Source: Fimadaptatus sp948467645
GTDB lineage: Bacteria > Bacillota > Clostridia > Christensenellales > Aristaeellaceae
NCBI GenBank assembly: GCA_948467645.1
Contig: CAOKFD010000006.1
Location: 7,362 to 71,361, forward strand
Length of the DNA stretch: 64,000 nt
Direction: 5' to 3'
Shown: in pieces, positions 59,921 to 64,000 of the stretch
Layout of the letters: each line of letters starts with the position of its first letter
Numbering within the stretch: the stretch's first letter is position 1
Position numbers and translations under genes: made by a program
The notes under the pieces: model-generated
Database searches by the model: none
Told to the model about the DNA's origin: nothing
Seen by the model: the letters and a program-made list of their open reading frames with translations, nothing else

Positions 59921-61560
59921 TTACTTTTGCGTAAGCTTCTGATACATGCGCATCAGCCATGCCACGCACGACGCTTCGTTTGTGCCGTTTACGGGTATAC
60001 CGTATGCGTCCATTACGGCGCGATTGTTGGCGTGATGCGCATTTGTGAGTTCTGGCGGCATGGTTGCCTGATCGTACAGGTCAGCCAATGAGCAGTCCGG
60101 ATACAATGCGCGAGCATCAAGGATCGCTTGGGCTGTCTGTTCTATGCGGGCTTTTTGTGCGGCGGTTGGCGTGGGCCATGGGAAGTTGTTGTAGACTATA
60201 TCCTTGGAGTAGCGGTAATCGCTTTTTAGTCTACCACAAACCGTCTTTGTCCACGCCATGTGAACATTAGATGTCAGAACACCGAAATGATACAGTTCTG
60301 CATCTGGAATAATGAACACAAGATCACTACACAACACATCAGGTGTCATGAACCCAATTGGTATATAACGGCGCTTTTCTGACGATACTTTTGGTATAAG
60401 AACGTAGTTTCCGTTCGGTATATTTCTTGTGCCAAATAGTGTTGGAGTAGCAGCAAGTTCCTTCGTTGAAGTACGATTGCTATTCATCCTAAACTGTTGT
60501 ACAGCAGCAACTCGCTTCTTACAGTTTGGAAGCTTGTTTAGCTCACTCGGTGAGCACTTTTCAAGCCACAGGCAATAGCGCGGACATTGATTTATAAACT
60601 CTTGAGAACCATACCATTTATGAAACCACTTTTGCGCATCTGGTTCTACTTTTATGAAGCTCCCATATTCTTCCTGCGTAAAAATATACTGTCCATTATC
60701 AATCGGCATATTCCCAATACCAATTTTCGGTACATTGCAAATGGATTTAGAACGACTTTCTACAAACACATTATCAGCATCAAGTAAGTAGCCATTGATA
60801 TTTTGCACAACTTGCGGCCTACCATCAATAAAAATACGTCGCGGCACATTGTTTGGTGCAATGCTGAATCCAACGATCACGCAATGTACATGCGCTTTAC
60901 TGCTTGCTTCGCTGTCCCACCTGAACGTGCGGTGTGCAAAATCTATATGCACTCCTTCTTCAAACAACGGCTTCCATAAAAGTGCAACGCTTTCCCCCTG
61001 TGTAACTGAATTTGTCGATACCAGCGCTGCCCTGACTGCCGTCCCCTTCATAAAATCGGCGGCTTTTTTATACCAACAGCATACATAGTCCAGATTTCCA
61101 ATACTATTCCAACCCGCAAATATTCTGTTTACGTCACTTTTCTGAGTCTCGCTCATAAGGCGCGCCCCCACAAACGGCGGATTACCCATAATATAGTTAA
61201 GCTCATATTTGGATATAACCGTCTCCCAGTCAATGCGCAGCGCGTTGCCCTCGGTTATCTTGGTATACGTCTTTAGCGGCAGAAAGTCCAGATTCATATG
61301 CACGATGTCCTCGGTTCGCTTCATCATCTGGCTTTCCGCTATCCACAGCGCGGTCTTGGCAACCGTAACGGCAAAGTTGTTTATCTCTATGCCGTAAAAC
61401 TGCTGTATCGACACCTTAATAGGGCTTGCGTTTTCAAAGCCCATCGCGATCTGCCCACCCAGCAGCAATTCCAGCACTTCATTTTCCATTTTGCGCAGTG
61501 ACAGATATGTTTCCGTCAGGAAATTGCCGCTGCCGCAGGCAGGATCTAAAACCCTTGCGG
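59921..61560 (-). pseudogene. 5'-truncated restriction-type DNA methyltransferase
   Basis: The open frame carries SAM motif I DPACGSGNF (61546-61520) and motif IV YIMGNPPFVGARL, then a target-recognition-like C-terminus (WPTPTAAQKARIEQTAQAIL, LYPDCSLADLYDQATMPPEL). This is the C-terminal two thirds of a COG1002/Type IIG-like enzyme that normally has several hundred residues before motif I. Those are missing. The frame upstream runs into an 18-bp inverted repeat with no start codon or ribosome site, and the first internal ATG (61489) lies after motif I. The DNA is visibly AT-richer than most of the window. Most likely an inactive remnant of a transferred restriction-modification system. Confidence 0.7.
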
Positions 61561-61572
61561 GATTGATACAAA

Positions 61573-61616
61573 AGCACCCCGGAAATCCCTTAAAATCAGG
61601 GTATTTCCGGGGTGCT
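61573..61616 (-). repeat. 18-bp inverted repeat at the methylase break point
   Basis: AGCACCCCGGAAATCCCT and its complement (one extra base) around a short AT-rich loop. On the minus strand it ends in GCTTTTG, so it could terminate transcripts coming from the Res gene. It marks exactly where methylase homology stops. The segment 61617-61748 between it and the Res stop has no gene I recognise. Confidence 0.65.
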
Positions 61617-61748
61617 CGATGCTTTATGCAGTTGTTGTTGAAGAATGATAGCGGCTACCGCAGCACAGGTGGTTGCACTTCAAACGTTACTCTTGGTTTC
61701 GTTTGAGAATGGTCGAACGTTTGAGGATGCATTGCTTCTGGCTCTTCA

Positions 61749-64000
61749 TCAAGCCATGACTTTGTTCAACAACTGCTGGAAGTCATCAACATGGTCGTAG
61801 GTGACCATTCCATTCGACAGCGTCGTGAACAGCTTCTTCGCGCAGTCAATCTTTGCTTTCTCAATCGGGCGCAGGTTTAGACTGTCCATTGTTCCCTTCG
61901 TTTCCGCAACGAAGTAGATGTGCCGTACAGTGCCCTCATGGAACACGATTGCCCAGTCCGGCGAATAATGCCCGACCGGTGTCGGAATGGCAAAGCCCTT
62001 CGGCAGTTTTGCGTAGATGAACACGTCCTGAGAGCCATCCAACGACTGCGCAAAGCGGCGTTCGACACTGTCCTCCGCCGTGCCGTCTGTGAACACATAA
62101 TCCTGAATTGCCTTGTCCGCGTGGAAAGCCTGATCGAGCGTCTTGCCGTGCTTCTCAGCCGTGAAGATGCTGTTGTCATAGCTTCCTTCAATCTGATCGT
62201 AGGTAATGTGTTCGACGATCATCGTAGCCTTCTGCTCTTTTATGAGCCGGATAACCTTGGAAATAAACTCTTCCGGATTGTTGCGGTACATGTAAAACTT
62301 ATCCGGCGCAATCCCCATAAGAATTGCAGCAGCCGTCTTACGGGTAAGAACAGTACCTTCAGCCACCTTGCCCACAAGATCGTACTTCAGCTGGCTGGTA
62401 CTGGCATGTTTCAGCGTTTCCGTATGCGTTGCAACTTTACCGAAGCTGTCGCCCGCACGCATATCATCGCCAGTAATCTGCTCTTTTTGACCGGCTGCGG
62501 AAACCGTGTACTGAAGCTGGCTGACAAAAAGCTCGCTGTTTATGTGCGCAGTGGCCTTCTTTATCAACTCGTCGCCATCAAAGTCGACCGTGTATGCATA
62601 TTTGTGGTTGATGGTATTCCAGAGCGTCTGGAACTCCTTCTTGTAGAATCGGTCATTCAGCGGGTTTTCGGGCGCAGGCGTTTTATTGCCATCTTTGATC
62701 ATATCATCAAGGACCTTGTCATCGAAGATGGCTTGAATCAACTTATGGATCCCTTCACTCATCGGCTGCAGTGTTTCTGGCAGAGGCTGCAAACGACCAG
62801 AAGCGGCGTCGTTGCGGTATTCCTGCGTGATTCCGTCATCCTCGTCGATATAGTCGTTCCTGGCAAGATACTTCCAGATTGCCTTGGCCTGCTTTTCATC
62901 CAGCCTGACCTTGGAACCGTCGGTCATCAGAACATTCTTGCCCTCGAAATACTCCACAGTCGCCTTCCTTGGACGATCGTACAGAACCGCTTTCGTCTCC
63001 TCCTGAAGCGCCTTTACAAACTCTGCATAGCCCTCACTGGCAATGACCGTCAGGGTATTCAGAACATGAACGTCTGCACCGACGGTTTCCGCGTCCATGC
63101 GCTCACCAGCCTGATTGACGCACAGGCGCAGGCCGCGGCCAACCTCCTGCCGCTTCTGCGTGGTGCTGTCGCCGCCGTGCTTGAGCGTGCAAATCTGGAA
63201 CACATTCGGGTTGTCCCAGCCCTCGCGCAGTGCGGAGTGCGAGAAGATGAAGCGTGTCGGCTCTTCGAAGCTGAGCAGACGTTCTTTGTTCTTGAGAATC
63301 AGGTCATACGCGGAAATATCATCGCTGAACTCACTGCCGCGCTTGAGTTGGCTGTCGATGGCACGTCCGGTCTTCTTGTCGATGCTGAAATAGCCGCGAT
63401 GCGTGGCGTGTACATCGATGCCATCCAGATACGCGACATACTCCGGATCAAGCAGTGTCCGATAGTCGTTCATAACGGACATGTATTCTTCCTCGAACAC
63501 CCGCCCGAATTCGCCCAGCGTCTCGTTGCCGTCCGCATCGTATTGCCGGTAATGCGCCACCTCGTCGATGAAGAACAGCGACAGCGTCTTAATGCCCTTG
63601 TGGAACAGCTGCGCTTCCTTCTGAAAGTGGGAGATGATTGTTTCCCGAATCTGTACACGGCGCATGTCACTTTCGGAGACGTCGCCGATGACTTCACCCT
63701 TGTGGATGATATCACCATTGGTGAAGGTGACAGTTCCGTCAATGGGATCAATCTGTGAAACGGAAAATCCACGGTACTGTTCCATTTCGCCGGAGAGGAA
63801 ATAGAGGTTATCCCCCACGGTCAGTTGGCGAGTTTCGCGGTTGATGGACTTGTTGTATCTGATCTCCAACTCCATGCGCACCTTCGGCGGCTGTTTCGTA
63901 GAAAGAATGAAGCTCTCCAGATACAGATAACCGTCCGTGCCGCGAAAATTCTTTACTTCAAAGCCCTTGACCTCAATGCGTTTAACCAGACGCTTGTTGT
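61749..64000 (-). CDS. Type III restriction enzyme Res subunit, C-terminal 750 residues
   Basis: The frame is open to the right edge of the window, so the start, Walker A and DEAD-like motifs lie outside. Visible parts are FFIDEVAHYRQYD, SF2 helicase motifs V-VI (FSHSALREGWDNPNVFQICT, QKRQEVGRGLRL) and at the C-terminus a PD-(D/E)XK nuclease (SPDWAIVFHEGT, then YFVAETKGT). That order is typical of Type III Res proteins. A methyltransferase (Mod) is expected upstream, beyond the window. The truncated methylase downstream belongs to another family and does not replace Mod. Confidence 0.85.
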   Translation of the reverse strand, partial: NKRLVKRIEVKGFEVKNFRGTDGYLYLESFILSTKQPPKVRMELEIRYNKSINRETRQLTVGDNLYFLSGEMEQYRGFSVSQIDPIDGTVTFTNGDIIHKGEVIGDVSESDMRRVQIRETIISHFQKEAQLFHKGIKTLSLFFIDEVAHYRQYDADGNETLGEFGRVFEEEYMSVMNDYRTLLDPEYVAYLDGIDVHATHRGYFSIDKKTGRAIDSQLKRGSEFSDDISAYDLILKNKERLLSFEEPTRFIFSHSALREGWDNPNVFQICTLKHGGDSTTQKRQEVGRGLRLCVNQAGERMDAETVGADVHVLNTLTVIASEGYAEFVKALQEETKAVLYDRPRKATVEYFEGKNVLMTDGSKVRLDEKQAKAIWKYLARNDYIDEDDGITQEYRNDAASGRLQPLPETLQPMSEGIHKLIQAIFDDKVLDDMIKDGNKTPAPENPLNDRFYKKEFQTLWNTINHKYAYTVDFDGDELIKKATAHINSELFVSQLQYTVSAAGQKEQITGDDMRAGDSFGKVATHTETLKHASTSQLKYDLVGKVAEGTVLTRKTAAAILMGIAPDKFYMYRNNPEEFISKVIRLIKEQKATMIVEHITYDQIEGSYDNSIFTAEKHGKTLDQAFHADKAIQDYVFTDGTAEDSVERRFAQSLDGSQDVFIYAKLPKGFAIPTPVGHYSPDWAIVFHEGTVRHIYFVAETKGTMDSLNLRPIEKAKIDCAKKLFTTLSNGMVTYDHVDDFQQLLNKVMA

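Noticed and set aside
61920..63758. A 612-codon open frame on the plus strand
   Set aside because: Antisense to the Type III Res gene, which has clear helicase and nuclease motifs. The plus-strand product shows no family features.
1..64000. CRISPR arrays, rRNA genes, intact transposases or prophage genes
   Set aside because: Looked for and not seen; the only short-period repeats are the 21-bp tandem pair at 33823 and the dispersed MITE-like units.

Overview
The window looks like a chromosomal segment of a spore-forming Gram-positive anaerobe of class Clostridia. It carries spoIIP, Shine-Dalgarno starts of AGGAGG type, near-consensus sigma-A promoters, a tryptophan T-box leader and lipobox-type binding proteins, and no outer-membrane genes. 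Coding DNA is GC-rich and uses ATA (Ile) codons freely. Two visibly AT-richer stretches (the DUF262-HNH gene and the methylase remnant near the right end) look acquired. The genus cannot be read from the sequence.

Layout. 1-3003 (minus): start of a PDZ/DUF512 protein, spoIIP with a DUF1614-like membrane gene, and an SGNH hydrolase. 3150-4603: tRNA-Val followed at once by a DUF262-HNH nuclease gene. 5142-12475: accessory genes (orphan soluble histidine kinase, U32-like protein, DUF3795, EEP hydrolase, TetR) mixed with three deletion-fusion remnants of opp, araC and ABC-exporter genes. 12545-16504: MarR plus a heterodimeric ABC exporter with a tandem operator. 16832-18238: SNF-type transporter. 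18330-22670 (minus): flavodoxin, FecCD permease, ATPase, binding protein and CbiK-like chelatase behind a promoter with two phased operators, probably tetrapyrrole or chelated-metal acquisition.

24057-35241 holds a dense signalling cluster: a substrate-binding lipoprotein next to a hybrid histidine kinase, a second hybrid kinase, a GGDEF-REC-HD-GYP protein, a stand-alone HPt protein and an HD protein. Together they have all the parts for a phosphorelay onto cyclic-di-GMP turnover. A roughly 160-bp MITE-like repeat with TA-flanked terminal inverted repeats occurs here and nearby (three copies plus a solo end).

35250-36853 is an RsgA paralogue behind a long leader with a short upstream ORF and an intrinsic terminator, resembling ribosome-controlled attenuation. 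37034-48931 (minus) is a glycan-use locus: AraC-type membrane regulator, LplABC-type sugar ABC transporter whose binding protein carries an in-frame TGA, esterase, CapA-like phosphoesterase, GtaA-like protein, GH29 fucosidase and mnmM. 49122-53872 encodes an MMPL/RND exporter with a giant secreted coiled-coil partner. 54208-59816 holds a Cys/Met PLP enzyme, a Trp T-box with a three-gene ABC transporter (trpXYZ type), a TetR gene with its operator, and tRNA-Trp. The right end is a damaged restriction-modification region: a Type III Res gene running off the window and a 5'-truncated DNA methylase. No CRISPR array, rRNA or intact transposase was seen.
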